A stretch of 64,000 nucleotides of DNA from the NCBI RefSeq assembly GCF_051020765.1, contig NW_027469286.1:182577-246576 (forward strand), written 5' to 3'. Made by a program: the position numbers and the translations under genes. The notes below the pieces were generated by a model, which made no database searches, was not told the DNA's origin, and worked only from the letters and a program-made list of their open reading frames with translations. This document shows, in pieces, positions 36,973 through 50,285 of the stretch (position 1 is its first letter; each line of letters starts with the position of its first letter). Origin of the DNA: Lasioglossum baleicum. Its lineage: Eukaryota; Arthropoda; Insecta; Hymenoptera; Halictidae.

Positions 36973-38315
36973 GCTAGTTAAGTAAAAACACGTGCGAGAG
37001 GATGCATCCCGCAGGCTAGTCGAGTAAAAACACGTGCGAGAGGATGCATCCCGCAGGCTAGTCGAGCACAAACACGTGCGAGAGGATGCATCCCGCAGGC
37101 TAGTCGAGCAAAAACACGTGCGAGAGGATGCATCCCGCAGGCTAGTCGAGTAAAAACACGTGCGAAAGGATGCATCCCGCAGGCTAGTCGAGCACAAACA
37201 CGTGCGAGGTTTTGTGGGATGCGCATGCGCAGGTTTTGTGGGATGCGCATGTGCAGGTTTTGTGGGATGCGCATGCGCAGATTTTTTGGGACGCGCATGC
37301 GCAGGTTTTTTGGGATGCGCATGGCTAGTCGAGCAAAAACACGTGCGAGAGGATGCATCCCGCAGGCTAGTCGAGTAAAAACACGTGCGAGGTTTTGTGG
37401 GATGCGCATACGCAGGTTTTGTGGGATGCGCATGCGCAGGTTTTTTGGGATGCGCATGCGCAGGTTTTTTGGGATGCGCATGGCTAGTCGAGCAAAAACA
37501 CGTGCGAGAGGATGCATCCCGCAGGCTAGTCGAGTAAAAACACGTGCGAGGTTTTGTGGGATGCGCATACGCAGGTTTTGTGGGATGCGCATGCGCAGGT
37601 TTTTTGGGATGCGCATGCCTAGTCGAGCAAAAACACGTGCGAGAGGATGCATCCCGCAGGCTAGTCGAGTAAAAACACGTGCGAGAGGATGCATCCCGCA
37701 GGCTAGTCGAGTAAAAACACGTGCGAGGTTTTGTGGGATGCGCATGCGCAGGTTTTTGGGATGCGCATGCCTAGTCGAGCAAAAACACGTGCGAGAGGAT
37801 GCATCCCGCAGGCTAGTCGAGTAAAAACACGTGCGAAAGGATGCATCCCGCAGGCTAGTCGAGCACAAACACGTGCGAGGTTTTGTGGGATGCGCATGCG
37901 CAGGTTTTGTGGGATGCGCATGCGCAGGTTTTTTGGGATGCGCATGGCTAGTCGAGCAAAAACACGTGCGAGAGGATGCATCCCGCAGGCTAGTCGAGTA
38001 AAAACACGTGCGAGAGGATGCATCCCGCAGGCTAGTCGAGCAAAAACACGTGCGAGAGGATGCATCCCGCAGGCTAGTCGAGCACAAACACGTGCGAGAG
38101 GATGCATCCCGCAAGCTAGTCGAGTAAAAACACGTGCGAAAGGATGCATCCCGCAGGCTAGTCGAGCACAAACACGTGCGAGGTTTTGTGGGATGCGCAT
38201 GCGCAGGTTTTGTGGGATGCGCATGCGCAGATTTTTTGGGATGCGCATGCGCAGGTTTTTTGGGATGCGCATGGCTAGTCTAGCAAAAACACGTGCGAGA
38301 GGATGCATCCCGCAG
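36973..38315. repeat. S-delimited super-unit 15 (1,343 bp)
   Basis: It has the full leader, then a five-unit B block with GCATGTGCA in its second unit. A T-T step near 37,660-37,720 and a contracted block near 37,925 (T6 directly after two TTTTGTGGG units) shorten it relative to super-unit 14. CCCGCAAGCTAG near 38,110 is private. Confidence 0.92.
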
Positions 38316-41300
38316 GCTAGTTAAGTAAAAACACGTGCGAGAGGATGCATCCCGCAGGCTAGTCGAGTAAAAACACGTGCGAGAGGATGCATCCCGCAGG
38401 CTAGTCGAGCACAAACACGTGCGAGAGGATGCATCCCGCAGGCTAGTCGAGCAAAAACACGTGCGAGAGGATGCATCCCGCAGGCTAGTCGAGTAAAAAC
38501 ACGTGCGAAAGGATGCATCCCGCAGGCTAGTCGAGCACAAACACGTGCGAGGTTTTGTGGGATGCGCATGCGCAGGTTTTGTGGGATGCGCATTGCGCAA
38601 ATTTTTTGGGATGCGCATGCGCAGGTTTTTTTTTTGGGATGCGCATGGCTAGTAGAGCAAAAACACGTGCGAGAGGATGCATCCCGCAGGCTAGTCGAGC
38701 AAAAACACGTGCGAGAGGATGCATCCCGCAGGCTAGTCGAGTAAAAACACGTGCGAAAGGATGCATCCCGCAGGCTAGTCGAGCACAAACACGTGCGAGG
38801 TTTTGTGGGATGCGCAGGTTTTTTGGGATGCGCATGGCTAGTCGAGCAAAAACACGTGCGAGAGGATGCATCCCGCAGGCTAGTCGAGTAAAAACACGTG
38901 CGAGGTTTTGTGGGATGCGCATGCGCAGGTTTTTTGGGATGCGCATGCCTAGTCGAGCAAAAACACGTGCGAGAGGATGCATCCCGCAGGCTAGTCGAGT
39001 AAAAACACGTGCGAAAGGATGCATCCCGCAGGCTAGTCGAGCACAAACACGTGCGAGGTTTTGTGGGATGCGCATGCGCAGGTTTTGTGGGATGCGCATG
39101 CGCAGATTTTTTGGGACGCGCATGCGCAGGTTTTTTGGGATGCGCATGGCTAGTCGAGCAAAAACACGTGCGAGAGGATGCATCCCGCAGGCTAGTCGAG
39201 TAAAAACACGTGCGAGGTTTTGTGGGATGCGCAGGCGCAAATTTTTTGGGATGCGCATGCGCAGGTTTTTTTTTGGGATGCGCATGGCTAGTAGAGCAAA
39301 AACACGTGCGAGAGGATGCATCCCGCAGGCTAGTCGAGCAAAAACACGTGCGAGAGGATGCATCCCGCAGGCTAGTCGAGTAAAAACACGTGCGAAAGGA
39401 TGCATCCCGCAGGCTAGTCGAGCACAAACACGTGCGAGGTTTTGTGGGATGCGCATGCGCAGGTTTTGTGGGATGCGCATGCGCAGATTTTTTGGGATGC
39501 GCATGCGCAGGTTTTTTGGGATGCGCATGGCTAGTCGAGCAAAAACACGTGCGAGAGGATGCATCCCGCAGGCTAGTCGAGTAAAAACACGTGCGAGGTT
39601 TTGTGGGATGCGCATGCGCAGGTTTTTTGGGATGCGCATGCCTAGTCGAGCAAAAACACGTGCGAGAGGATGCATCCCGCAGGCTAGTCGAGTAAAAACA
39701 CGTGCGAAAGGATGCATCCCGCAGGCTAGTCGAGCACAAACACGTGCGAGGTTTTGTGGGATGCGCATGCGCAGGTTTTGTGGGATGCGCATGCGCAGAT
39801 TTTTTGGGACGCGCATGCGCAGGTTTTTTGGGATGCGCATGGCTAGTCGAGCAAAAACACGTGCGAGAGGATGCATCCCGCAGGCTAGTCGAGTAAAAAC
39901 ACGTGCGAGGTTTTGTGGGATGCGCATGCGCAGGTTTTTTGGGATGCGCATGCGCAGGTTTTTTGGGATGCGCATGCCTAGGCGAGCAAAAACACGTGCG
40001 AGAGGATGCATCCCGCAGGCTAGTCGAGCAAAAACACGTGCGAAAGGATGCATCCCGCAGGCTGGTCGAGCAAAAACACGTGCGAGAGGATGCACCCCGC
40101 AGGCTAGTCGAGCAAAAACACGTGCGAGAGGATGCATCCCGCAGGCTAGTCGAGTAAAAACACGTGCGAGAAGATGCATCCCGCAGGCTAGTCGAGCACA
40201 AACACGTGCGAGAGGATGCATCCCGCAGGCTAGTCGAGCAAAAACACGTGCGAGAGGATGCATCCCGCAGGCTAGTCGAGTAAAAACACGTGCGAAAGGA
40301 TGCATCCCGCAGGCTAGTCGAGCACAAACACGTGCGAGGTTTTGTGGGATGCGCATGTGCAGGTTTTGTGGGATGCGCATGCGCAGATTTTTTGGGACGC
40401 GCATGCGCAGGTTTTTTGGGATGCGCATGGCTAGTCGAGCAAAAACACGTGCGAGAGGATGCATCCCGCAGGCTAGTCGAGTAAAAACACGTGCGAGGTT
40501 TTGTGGGATGCGCATACGCAGGTTTTGTGGGATGCGCATGCGCAGGTTTTTTGGGATGCGCATGCGCAGGTTTTTTGGGATGCGCATGGCTAGTCGAGCA
40601 AAAACACGTGCGAGAGGATGCATCCCGCAGGCTAGTCGAGTAAAAACACGTGCGAGGTTTTGTGGGATGCGCATACGCAGGTTTTGTGGGATGCGCATGC
40701 GCAGGTTTTTTGGGATGCGCATGCGCAGGTTTTTTGGGATGCGCATGGCTAGTCGAGCAAAAACACGTGCGAGAGGATGCATCCCGCAGGCTAGTCGAGT
40801 AAAAACACGTGCGAAAGGATGCATCCCGCAGGCTAGTCGAGCACAAACACGTGCGAGGTTTTGTGGGATGCGCATGCGCAGGTTTTGTGGGATGCGCATG
40901 CGCAGATTTTTTGGGACGCGCATGCGCAGGTTTTTTGGGATGCGCATGGCTAGTCGAGCAAAAACACGTGCGAGAGGATGCATCCCGCAGGCTAGTCGAG
41001 TAAAAACACGTGCGAGGTTTTGTGGGATGCGCATACGCAGGTTTTGTGGGATGCGCATGCGCAGGTTTTTTGGGATGCGCATGCGCAGGTTTTTTGGGAT
41101 GCGCATGGCTAGTCGAGCAAAAACACGTGCGAGAGGATGCATCCCGCAGGCTAGTCGAGTAAAAACACGTGCGAGAGGATGCATCCCGCAGGCTAGTCGA
41201 GCAAAAACACGTGCGAGAGGATGCATCCCGCAGGCTAGTCGAGCACAAACACGTGCGAGAGGATGCATCCCGCAGGCTAGTCGAGTAAAAACACGTGCGA

Positions 41301-41476
41301 AAGGATGCATCCCGCAGGCTAGTCGAGCACAAACACGTGCGAGGTTTTGTGGGATGCGCATGCGCAGGTTTTGTGGGATGCGCATGCGCAGATTTTTTGG
41401 GATGCGCATGCGCAGGTTTTTTGGGATGCGCATGGCTAGTCGAGCAAAAACACGTGCGAGAGGATGCATCCCGCAG
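38316..41476. repeat. S-delimited super-unit 16 (3,161 bp)
   Basis: It has the full leader and ATTGCGCAAA at 38,592-38,601, with a ten-T unit at about 38,626. Near 38,815 one B block is reduced to a TTTTGTGGG unit cut at GGGATGCGCA and joined to a T6 unit. It shares its first 1.9 kb with super-unit 17 (offset 3,161, then 3,214) and its last part with the end of super-unit 17 (offset 5,304), so it looks like super-unit 17 without the B' section. Confidence 0.9.
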
Positions 41477-43593
41477 GCTAGTTAAGTAAAAACACGTGCG
41501 AGAGGATGCATCCCGCAGGCTAGTCGAGTAAAAACACGTGCGAGAGGATGCATCCCGCAGGCTAGTCGAGCACAAACACGTGCGAGAGGATGCATCCCGC
41601 AGGCTAGTCGAGCAAAAACACGTGCGAGAGGATGCATCCCGCAGACTAGTCGAGTAAAAACACGTGCGAAAGGATGCATCCCGCAGGCTAGTCGAGCACA
41701 AACACGTGCGAGGTTTTGTGGGATGCGCATGCGCAGGTTTTGTGGGATGCGCATTGCGCAAATTTTTTGGGATGCGCATGCGCAGGTTTTTTTTTGGGAT
41801 GCGCATGGCTAGTAGAGCAAAAACACGTGCGAGAGGATGCATCCCGCAGGCTAGTCGAGCAAAAACACGTGCGAGAGGATGCATCCCGCAGGCTAGTTGA
41901 GTAAAAACACGTGCGAAAGGATGCATCCCGCAGGCTAGTCGAGCACAAACACGTGCGAGGTTTTGTGGGATGCGCATGCGCAGGTTTTGTGGGATGCGCA
42001 TGCGCAGATTTTTTGGGATGCGCATGCGCAGGTTTTTTGGGATGCGCATGGCTAGTCGAGCAAAAACACGTGCGAGAGGATGCATCCCGCAGGCTAGTCG
42101 AGTAAAAACACGTGCGAGGTTTTGTGGGATGCGCATGCGCAGGTTTTTTGGGATGCGCATGCCTAGTCGAGCAAAAACACGTGCGAGAGGATGCATCCCG
42201 CAGGCTAGTCGAGTAAAAACACGTGCGAAAGGATGCATCCCGCAGGCTAGTCGAGCACAAACACGTGCGAGGTTTTGTGGGATGCGCATGCGCAGGTTTT
42301 GTGGGATGCGCATGCGCAGATTTTTTGGGACGCGCATGCGCAGGTTTTTTGGGATGCGCATGGCTAGTCGAGCAAAAACACGTGCGAGAGGATGCATCCC
42401 GCAGGCTAGTCGAGTAAAAACACGTGCGAGGTTTTGTGGGATGCGCAGGCGCAAATTTTTTGGGATGCGCATGCGCAGGTTTTTTTTTGGGATGCGCATG
42501 GCTAGTAGAGCAAAAACACGTGCGAGAGGATGCATCCCGCAGGCTAGTCGAGCAAAAACACGTGCGAGAGGATGCATCCCGCAGGCTAGTCGAGTAAAAA
42601 CACGTGCGAAAGGATGCATCCCGCAGGCTAGTCGAGCACAAACACGTGCGAGGTTTTGTGGGATGCGCATGCGCAGGTTTTGTGGGATGCGCATGCGCAG
42701 ATTTTTTGGGATGCGCATGCGCAGGTTTTTTGGGATGCGCATGGCTAGTCGAGCAAAAACACGTGCGAGAGGATGCATCCCGCAGGCTAGTCGAGTAAAA
42801 ACACGTGCGAGGTTTTGTGGGATGCGCATGCGCAGGTTTTTTGGGATGCGCATGCCTAGTCGAGCAAAAACACGTGCGAGAGGATGCATCCCGCAGGCTA
42901 GTCGAGTAAAAACACGTGCGAGAGGATGCATCCCGCAGGCTAGTCGAGTAAAAACACGTGCGAGGTTTTGTGGGATGCGCATGCGCAGGTTTTTTGGGAT
43001 GCGCATGCGCAGGTTTTTTGGGATGCGCATGCCTAGGCGAGCAAAAACACGTGCGAGAGGATGCATCCCGCAGGCTAGTCGAGCAAAAACACGTGCGAAA
43101 GGATGCATCCCGCAGGCTGGTCGAGCAAAAACACGTGCGAGAGGATGCACCCCGCAGGCTAGTCGAGCAAAAACACGTGCGAGAGGATGCACCCCGCAGG
43201 CTAGTCGAGCAAAAACACGTGCGAGAGGATGCATCCCGCAGGCTAGTCGAGTAAAAACACGTGCGAGAAGATGCATCCCGCAGGCTAGTCGAGCACAAAC
43301 ACGTGCGAGAGGATGCATCCCGCAGGCTAGTCGAGCAAAAACACGTGCGAGAGGATGCATCCCGCAGGCTAGTCGAGTAAAAACACGTGCGAAAGGATGC
43401 ATCCCGCAGGCTAGTCGAGCACAAACACGTGCGAGGTTTTGTGGGATGCGCATGCGCAGGTTTTGTGGGATGCGCATGCGCAGATTTCTTGGGATGCGCA
43501 TGCGCAGGTTTTTTGGGATGCGCATGGCTAGTCGAGCAAAAACACGTGCGAGAGGATGCATCCCGCAGGCTAGTCGAGTAAAAACACTTGCGA

Positions 43594-43661
43594 GGTTTCG
43601 TGGGATGCGCATGCGCAGGTTTCGTGGGATGCGCATGCGCAGGTTTTTTGGGATGCGCATG
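43594..43661. repeat. B' cassette 4
   Basis: Two GGTTTCGTGGG units and a cut T6 unit, linked to CACTTG and CAAATACACG. The B block just upstream has GATTTCTTGGG, another linked marker. Confidence 0.93.
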
Positions 43662-44106
43662 GCTAGTCGAGCAAATACACGTGCGAGAGGATGCATCCCG
43701 CAGGCTAGTCGAGTAAAAACACGTGCGAGAGGATGCATCCCGCAGGCTAGTCGAGTAGAAACACGTGCAAGAGGATGCTTCATGCAGGCTAGTCGAGTAA
43801 AAACACGTGCGAGAGGATGCATCCCGCAGGCTAGTCGAGTAAAAACACGTGCGAGAGGATGCTTCCCGCAGGCTAGTCGAGTAAAAACACGTGCGAGAGG
43901 ATGCATCCCGCATGCTAGTCGAGTAAAAACACGTGCAAGAGGATGCATCCCGCAGGCTGGTCGAGCAAAAACACGTGCGAGAGGATGCACCCCGCAGGCT
44001 AGTCGAGCAAAAACACGTGCGAGAGGATGCATCCCGCAGGCTAGTCGAGTAAAAACACGTGCGAAAGGATGCATCCCGCAGGCTAGTCGAGCACAAACAC
44101 GTGCGA
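43662..44106. repeat. A-only run of 445 bp
   Basis: Ten full A monomers and a 25 bp half. It holds GCTTCATGCAGG, CCCGCATGC, GCTGGTCGAG and GATGCACCCCGC variants. Confidence 0.9.
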
Positions 44107-44265
44107 GGTTTTGTGGGATGCGCATGCGCAAGTTTTGTGGGATGCGCATGCGCAGATTTCTTGGGATGCGCATGCGCAGGTTTTTTGGGATGCGCATGGC
44201 TAGTTGAGCAAAAACACGTGCGAGAGGATGCATCCCGCAGGCTAGTCGAGTAAAAACACTTGCGA

Positions 44266-44333
44266 GGTTTCGTGGGATGCGCATGCGCAGGTTTCGTGGG
44301 ATGCGCATGCGCAGGTTTTTTGGGATGCGCATG
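44266..44333. repeat. B' cassette 5
   Basis: Two GGTTTCGTGGG units and a cut T6 unit. The upstream B block has GCGCAAGTTTTG and GATTTCTTGGG. The C monomer between them has GCTAGTTGAG. Confidence 0.93.
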
Positions 44334-44904
44334 GCTAGTCGAGCAAATACACGTGCGAGAGGATGCATCCCCTAGGCTAGTCGAGTAAAAACACGTGCGA
44401 GAGGATGCATCCCGCAGGCTAGTCGAGTAGAAACACGTGCAAGAGGATGCTTCCCGCAGGCTAGTCGAGTAAAAACACGTGCGAGAGGATGCATCCCGCA
44501 GGCTAGTCGAGTAAAAACACGTGCGAGAGGATGCTTCCCGCAGGCTAGTCGAGTAAAAACACGTGCGAGAGGATGCATCCCGCATGCTAGTCGAGTAAAA
44601 ACACGTGCAAGAGGATGCTTCCCGCAGGCTAGTCGAGTAAAAACACGTGCGAGAGGATGCATCCCGCAGGCTAGTCGAGCAAAAACACGTGCGAGAGGAT
44701 GCATCCCGCAGGCTAGTCGAGCAAAAACACGTGCGAGAGGATGCATCCCGCAGGCTAGTCGAGTAAAAACACGTGCGAGAGGATGCATCCTGCAGGCTAG
44801 TCGAGTAAAAACACGTGCGAGAGGATGCATCCCGCAGGCTAGTCGAGTAAAAACACGTGCGAGAGGATGCATCCCGCAGGCTAGTCGAGTAAAAACACTT
44901 GCGA
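44334..44904. repeat. A-only run of 571 bp
   Basis: Thirteen full A monomers and a 25 bp half between cassettes 5 and 6. GATGCTTCCCGC monomers, with GGATGCATCC broken to GGATGCTTCC, alternate with normal ones near the start. Confidence 0.9.
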
Positions 44905-45020
44905 GGTTTCGTGGGATGCGCATGCGCAGGTTTCGTGGGATGCGCATGCGCAGGTTTCGTGGGATGCGCATGCGCAGGTTTCGTGGGATGCGCATGCGCA
45001 GGTTTTTTGGGATGCGCATG
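44905..45020. repeat. B' cassette 6, expanded to four units
   Basis: Four GGTTTCGTGGG units and a cut T6 unit, the longest B' block in the window. The matching block in super-unit 19 (50,857) has two, so it was gained here or lost there after the 5.7 kb duplication. Confidence 0.93.
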
Positions 45021-45507
45021 GCTAGTCGAGCAAATACACGTGCGAGAGGATGCATCCCGCAGGGTAGTCGAGTAAAAACACGTGCGAGAGGATGCATCCC
45101 GCAGGCTAGTCGAGTAAAAACACGTGCAAGAGGATGCTTCCCGCAGGCTAGTCGAGTAAAAACACGTGCGAGAGGATGCTTCCCGCAGGCTAGTCGAGTA
45201 AAAACACGTGCGAGAGGATGCATCCCGCAGGCTAGTCGAGCAAAAACACGTGCGAGAGGATGCATCCCGCAGGCTAGTCGAGCAAAAACACGTGCGAGAG
45301 GATGCATCCCGCAGGCTAGTCGAGCAAAAACACGTGCGAGAGGATGCATCCCGCAGTCTAGTCGAGCAAAAACACGTGCGAGAGGATGCATCCCGCAGGC
45401 TAGTCGAGCAAAACCACGTGCGAGAGGATGCATCCCGCAGGCTAGTCGAGTAAAAACACGTGCGAAAGGATGCATCCCGCAGGCTAGTCGAGCACAAACA
45501 CGTGCGA
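45021..45507. repeat. A-only run of 487 bp
   Basis: Eleven full A monomers and a half, with several C-type monomers in a row and AAAACCACGTG at about 45,412. Its last two monomers are T* and X, leading into a four-unit B block. Confidence 0.9.
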
Positions 45508-46780
45508 GGTTTTGTGGGATGCGCATGTGCAGGTTTTGTGGGATGCGCATGCGCAGATTTTTTGGGACGCGCATGCGCAGGTTTTTTGGGATGCGCATGG
45601 CTAGTCGAGCAAAAACACGTGCGAGAGGATGCATCCCGCAGGCTAGTCGAGTAAAAACACGTGCGAGGTTTTGTGGGATGCGCATACGCAGGTTTTGTGG
45701 GATGCGCATGCGCAGGTTTTTTGGGATGCGCATGCGCAGGTTTTTTGGGATGCGCATGGCTAGTCGAGCAAAAACACGTGCGAGAGGATGCATCCCGCAG
45801 GCTAGTCGAGTAAAAACACGTGCGAGGTTTTGTGGGATGCGCATACGCAGGTTTTGTGGGATGCGCATGCGCAGGTTTTTTGGGATGCGCATGCGCAGGT
45901 TTTTTGGGATGCGCATGGCTAGTCGAGCAAAAACACGTGCGAGAGGATGCATCCCGCAGGCTAGTCGAGTAAAAACACGTGCGAGGTTTTGTGGGATGCG
46001 CATGCGCAGGTTTTTGGGATGCGCATGCCTAGTCGAGCAAAAACACGTGCGAGAGGATGCATCCCGCAGGCTAGTCGAGTAAAAACACGTGCGAAAGGAT
46101 GCATCCCGCAGGCTAGTCGAGCACAAACACGTGCGAGGTTTTGTGGGATGCGCATGCGCAGGTTTTGTGGGATGCGCATGCGCAGATTTTTTGGGACGCG
46201 CATGCGCAGGTTTTTTGGGATGCGCATGGCTAGTCGAGCAAAAACACGTGCGAGAGGATGCATCCCGCAGGCTAGTCGAGTAAAAACACGTGCGAGGTTT
46301 TGTGGGATGCGCATACGCAGGTTTTGTGGGATGCGCATGCGCAGGTTTTTTGGGATGCGCATGCGCAGGTTTTTTGGGATGCGCATGCGCAGGTTTTTTG
46401 GGATGCGCATGGCTAGTCGAGCAAAAACACGTGCGAGAGGATGCATCCCGCAGGCTAGTCGAGTAAAAACACGTGCGAGAGGATGCATCCCGCAGGCTAG
46501 TCGAGCAAAAACACGTGCGAGAGGATGCATCCCGCAGGCTAGTCGAGCACAAACACGTGCGAGAGGATGCATCCCGCAGGCTAGTCGAGTAAAAACACGT
46601 GCGAAAGGATGCATCCCGCAGGCTAGTCGAGCACAAACACGTGCGAGGTTTTGTGGGATGCGCATGCGCAGGTTTTGTGGGATGCGCATGCGCAGATTTT
46701 TTGGGATGCGCATGCGCAGGTTTTTTGGGATGCGCATGGCTAGTCGAGCAAAAACACGTGCGAGAGGATGCATCCCGCAG

Positions 46781-47191
46781 GCTAGTTAAGTAAAAACACG
46801 TGCGAGAGGATGCATCCCGCAGGCTAGTCGAGTAAAAACACGTGCGAGAGGATGCATCCCGCAGGCTAGTCGAGTAAAAACACGTGCGAGAGGATGCATC
46901 CCGCAGGCTAGTCGAGCAAAAACACGTGCGAGAGGATGCATCCCGCAGGCTAGTCGAGCACAAACACGTGCGAGAGGATGCATCCCGCAGGCTAGTCGAG
47001 TAAAAACACGTGCGAAAGGATGCATCCCGCAGGCTAGTCGAGCACAAACACGTGCGAGGTTTTGTGGGATGCGCATGCGCAGGTTTTGTGGGATGCGCAT
47101 GCGCAGATTTTTTGGGATGCGCATGCGCAGGTTTTTTGGGATGCGCATGGCTAGTCGAGCAAAAACACGTGCGAGAGGATGCATCCCGCAG
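46781..47191. repeat. S-delimited super-unit 18 (411 bp)
   Basis: This short unit is S-T-T-C-X-T*-X-(four B)-C, a duplicate of the terminal module with an altered leader order. It lies between the two long super-units 17 and 19, and I see no counterpart after 19. Confidence 0.92.
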
Positions 47192-49443
47192 GCTAGTTAA
47201 GTAAAAACACGTGCGAGAGGATGCATCCCGCAGGCTAGTCGAGTAAAAACACGTGCGAGAGGATGCATCCCGCAGGCTAGTCGAGCACAAACACGTGCGA
47301 GAGGATGCATCCCGCAGGCTAGTCGAGCAAAAACACGTGCGAGAGGATGCATCCCGCAGGCTAGTCGAGTAAAAACACGTGCGAAAGAATGCATCCCGCA
47401 GGCTAGTCGAGCACAAACACGTGCGAGGTTTTGTGGGATGCGCATGCGCAGGTTTTGTGGGATGCGCATTGCGCAAATTTTTTGGGATGCGCATGCGCAG
47501 GTTTTTTTTTGGGATGCGCATGGCTAGTAGAGCAAAAACACGTGCGAGAGGATGCATCCCGCAGGCTAGTCGAGGAAAAACACGTGCGAGAGGATGCATC
47601 CCGCAGGCTAGTCGAGTAAAAACACGTGCGAAAGGATGCATCCCGCAGGCTAGTCGAGCACAAACACGTGCGAGGTTTTGTGGGATGCGCATGCGCAGGT
47701 TTTGTGGGATGCGCATGCGCAGATTTTTTGGGATGCGCATGCGCAGGTTTTTTGGGATGCGCATGGCTAGTCGAGCAAAAACACGTGCGAGAGGATGCAT
47801 CCCGCAGGCTAGTCGAGTAAAAACACGTGCGAGGTTTTGTGGGATGCGCATGCGCAGGTTTTTTGGGATGCGCATGCCTAGTCGAGCAAAAACACGTGCG
47901 AGAGGATGCATCCCGCAGGCTAGTCGAGTAAAAACACGTGCGAAAGGATGCATCCCGCAGGCTAGTCGAGCACAAACACGTGCGAGGTTTTGTGGGATGC
48001 GCATGCGCAGGTTTTGTGGGATGCGCATGCGCAGATTTTTTGGGACGCGCATGCGCAGGTTTTTTGGGATGCGCATGGCTAGTCGAGCAAAAACACGTGC
48101 GAGAGGATGCATCCCGCAGGCTAGTCGAGTAAAAACACGTGCGAGGTTTTGTGGGATGCGCAGGCGCAAATTTTTTGGGATGCGCATGCGCAGGTTTTTT
48201 TTTGGGATGCGCATGGCTAGTAGAGCAAAAACACGTGCGAGAGGATGCATCCCGCAGGCTAGTCGAGCAAAAACACGTGCGAGAGGATGCATCCCGCAGG
48301 CTAGTCGAGTAAAAACACGTGCGAAAGGATGCATCCCGCAGGCTAGTCGAGCACAAACACGTGCGAGGTTTTGTGGGATGCGCATGCGCAGATTTTTTGG
48401 GATGCGCATGCGCAGGTTTTTTGGGATGCGCATGGCTAGTCGAGCAAAAACACGTGCGAGAGGATGCATCCCGCAGGCTAGTCGAGTAAAAACACGTGCG
48501 AGGTTTTGTGGGATGCGCATGCGCAGGTTTTTTGGGATGCGCATGCCTAGTCGAGCAAAAACACGTGCGAGAGGATGCATCCCGCAGGCTAGTCGAGTAA
48601 AAACACGTGCGAAAGGATGCATCCCGCAGGCTAGTCGAGCACAAACACGTGCGAGGTTTTGTGGGATGCGCATGCGCAGGTTTTGTGGTATGCGCATGCG
48701 CAGATTTTTTGGGACGCGCATGCGCAGGTTTTTTGGGATGCGCATGGCTAGTCGAGCAAAAACACGTGCGAGAGGATGCATCCCGCAGGCTAGTCGAGTA
48801 AAAACACGTGCGAGGTTTTGTGGGATGCGCATGCGCAGGTTTTTTGGGATGCGCATGCGCAGGTTTTTTGGGATGCGCATGCCTAGGCGAGCAAAAACAC
48901 GTGCGAGAGGATGCATCCCGCAGGCTAGTCGAGCAAAAACACGTGCGAAAGGATGCATCCCGCAGGCTGGTCGAGCAAAAACACGTGCGAGAGGATGCAC
49001 CCCGCAGGCTAGTCGAGCAAAAACACGTGCGAGAGGATGCACCCCGCAGGCTAGTCGAGCAAAAACACGTGCGAGAGGATGCATCCCGCAGGCTAGTCGA
49101 GTAAAAACACGTGCGAGAAGATGCATCCCGCAGGCTAGTCGAGCACAAACACGTGCGAGAGGATGCATCCCGCAGGCTAGTCGAGCAAAAACACGTGCGA
49201 GAGGATGCATCCCGCAGGCTAGTCGAGTAAAAACACGTGCGAAAGGATGCATCCCGCAGGCTAGTCGAGCACAAACACGTGCGAGGTTTTGTGGGATGCG
49301 CATGCGCAGGTTTTGTGGGATGCGCATGCGCAGATTTCTTGGGATGCGCATGCGCAGGTTTTTTGGGATGCGCATGGCTAGTCGAGCAAAAACACGTGCG
49401 AGAGGATGCATCCCGCAGGCTAGTCGAGTAAAAACACTTGCGA

Positions 49444-49487
49444 GGTTTCGTGGGATGCGCATGCGCAGGTTTTTTGGGATGCGCATG
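49444..49487. repeat. B' cassette 7, reduced to one unit
   Basis: One GGTTTCGTGGG unit and a cut T6 unit. The matching block in super-unit 17 (43,594) has two. Confidence 0.93.
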
Positions 49488-50058
49488 GCTAGTCGAGCAA
49501 ATACACGTGCGAGAGGATGCATCCCGCAGGCTAGTCGAGTAAAAACACGTGCGAGAGGATGCATCCCGCAGGCTAGTCGAGTAGAAACACGTGCAAGAGG
49601 ATGCTTCATGCAGGCTAGTCGAGTAAAAACACGTGCGAGAGGATGCATCCCGCAGGCTAGTCGAGTAAAAACACGTGCGAGAGGATGCTTCCCGCAGGCT
49701 AGTCGAGTAAAAACACGTGCGAGAGGATGCATCCCGCATGCTAGTCGAGTAAAAACACGTGCAAGAGGATGCATCCCGCAGGCTGGTCGAGCAAAAACAC
49801 GTGCGAGAGGATGCACCCCGCAGGCTAGTCGAGCAAAAACACGTGCGAGAGGATGCATCCCGCAGGCTAGTCGAGTAAAAACACGTGCGAGAAGATGCAT
49901 CCCGCAGGCTAGTCGAGCACAAACACGTGCGAGAGGATGCATCCCGCAGGCTAGTCGAGCAAAGACACGTGCGAGAGGATGCATCCCGCAGGCTAGTCGA
50001 GTAAAAACACGTGCGAAAGGATGCATCCCGCAGGCTAGTCGAGCACAAACACGTGCGA
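49488..50058. repeat. A-only run of 571 bp
   Basis: Thirteen full A monomers and a half, with GCTTCATGCAGG, GCTGGTCGAG, GATGCACCCCGC, GCGAGAAGATGC and AAAGACACGTG variants. It ends T*-X before a B block. Confidence 0.9.
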
Positions 50059-50217
50059 GGTTTTGTGGGATGCGCATGCGCAAGTTTTGTGGGATGCGCA
50101 TGCGCAGATTTCTTGGGATGCGCATGCGCAGGTTTTTTGGGATGCGCATGGCTAGTGGAGCAAAAACACGTGCGAGAGGATGCATCCCGCAGGCTAGTCG
50201 AGTAAAAACACTTGCGA

Positions 50218-50285
50218 GGTTTCGTGGGATGCGCATGCGCAGGTTTCGTGGGATGCGCATGCGCAGGTTTTTTGGGATGCGCATG
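50218..50285. repeat. B' cassette 8
   Basis: Two GGTTTCGTGGG units and a cut T6 unit, linked to CACTTG before and CAAATACACG after. CCCCTAGGC follows in the next joint. Confidence 0.93.

Larger units (their letters stand above)
41477..46780. repeat. S-delimited super-unit 17 (5,304 bp)
   Basis: It has the full leader with a private GCAGACTAGTCG (SpeI site) near 41,642 and ATTGCGCAAA at 41,753. The middle holds B' cassettes at 43,594, 44,266 and 44,905 separated by A-only runs of 445 and 571 bp. The last of these has four B' units, the most in the window. The rest is B-rich with ATACGCA blocks. Rare variants GCTTCATGCAGG, CCCCTAGGC and AAAACCACGTG are shared with super-unit 19. Confidence 0.92.
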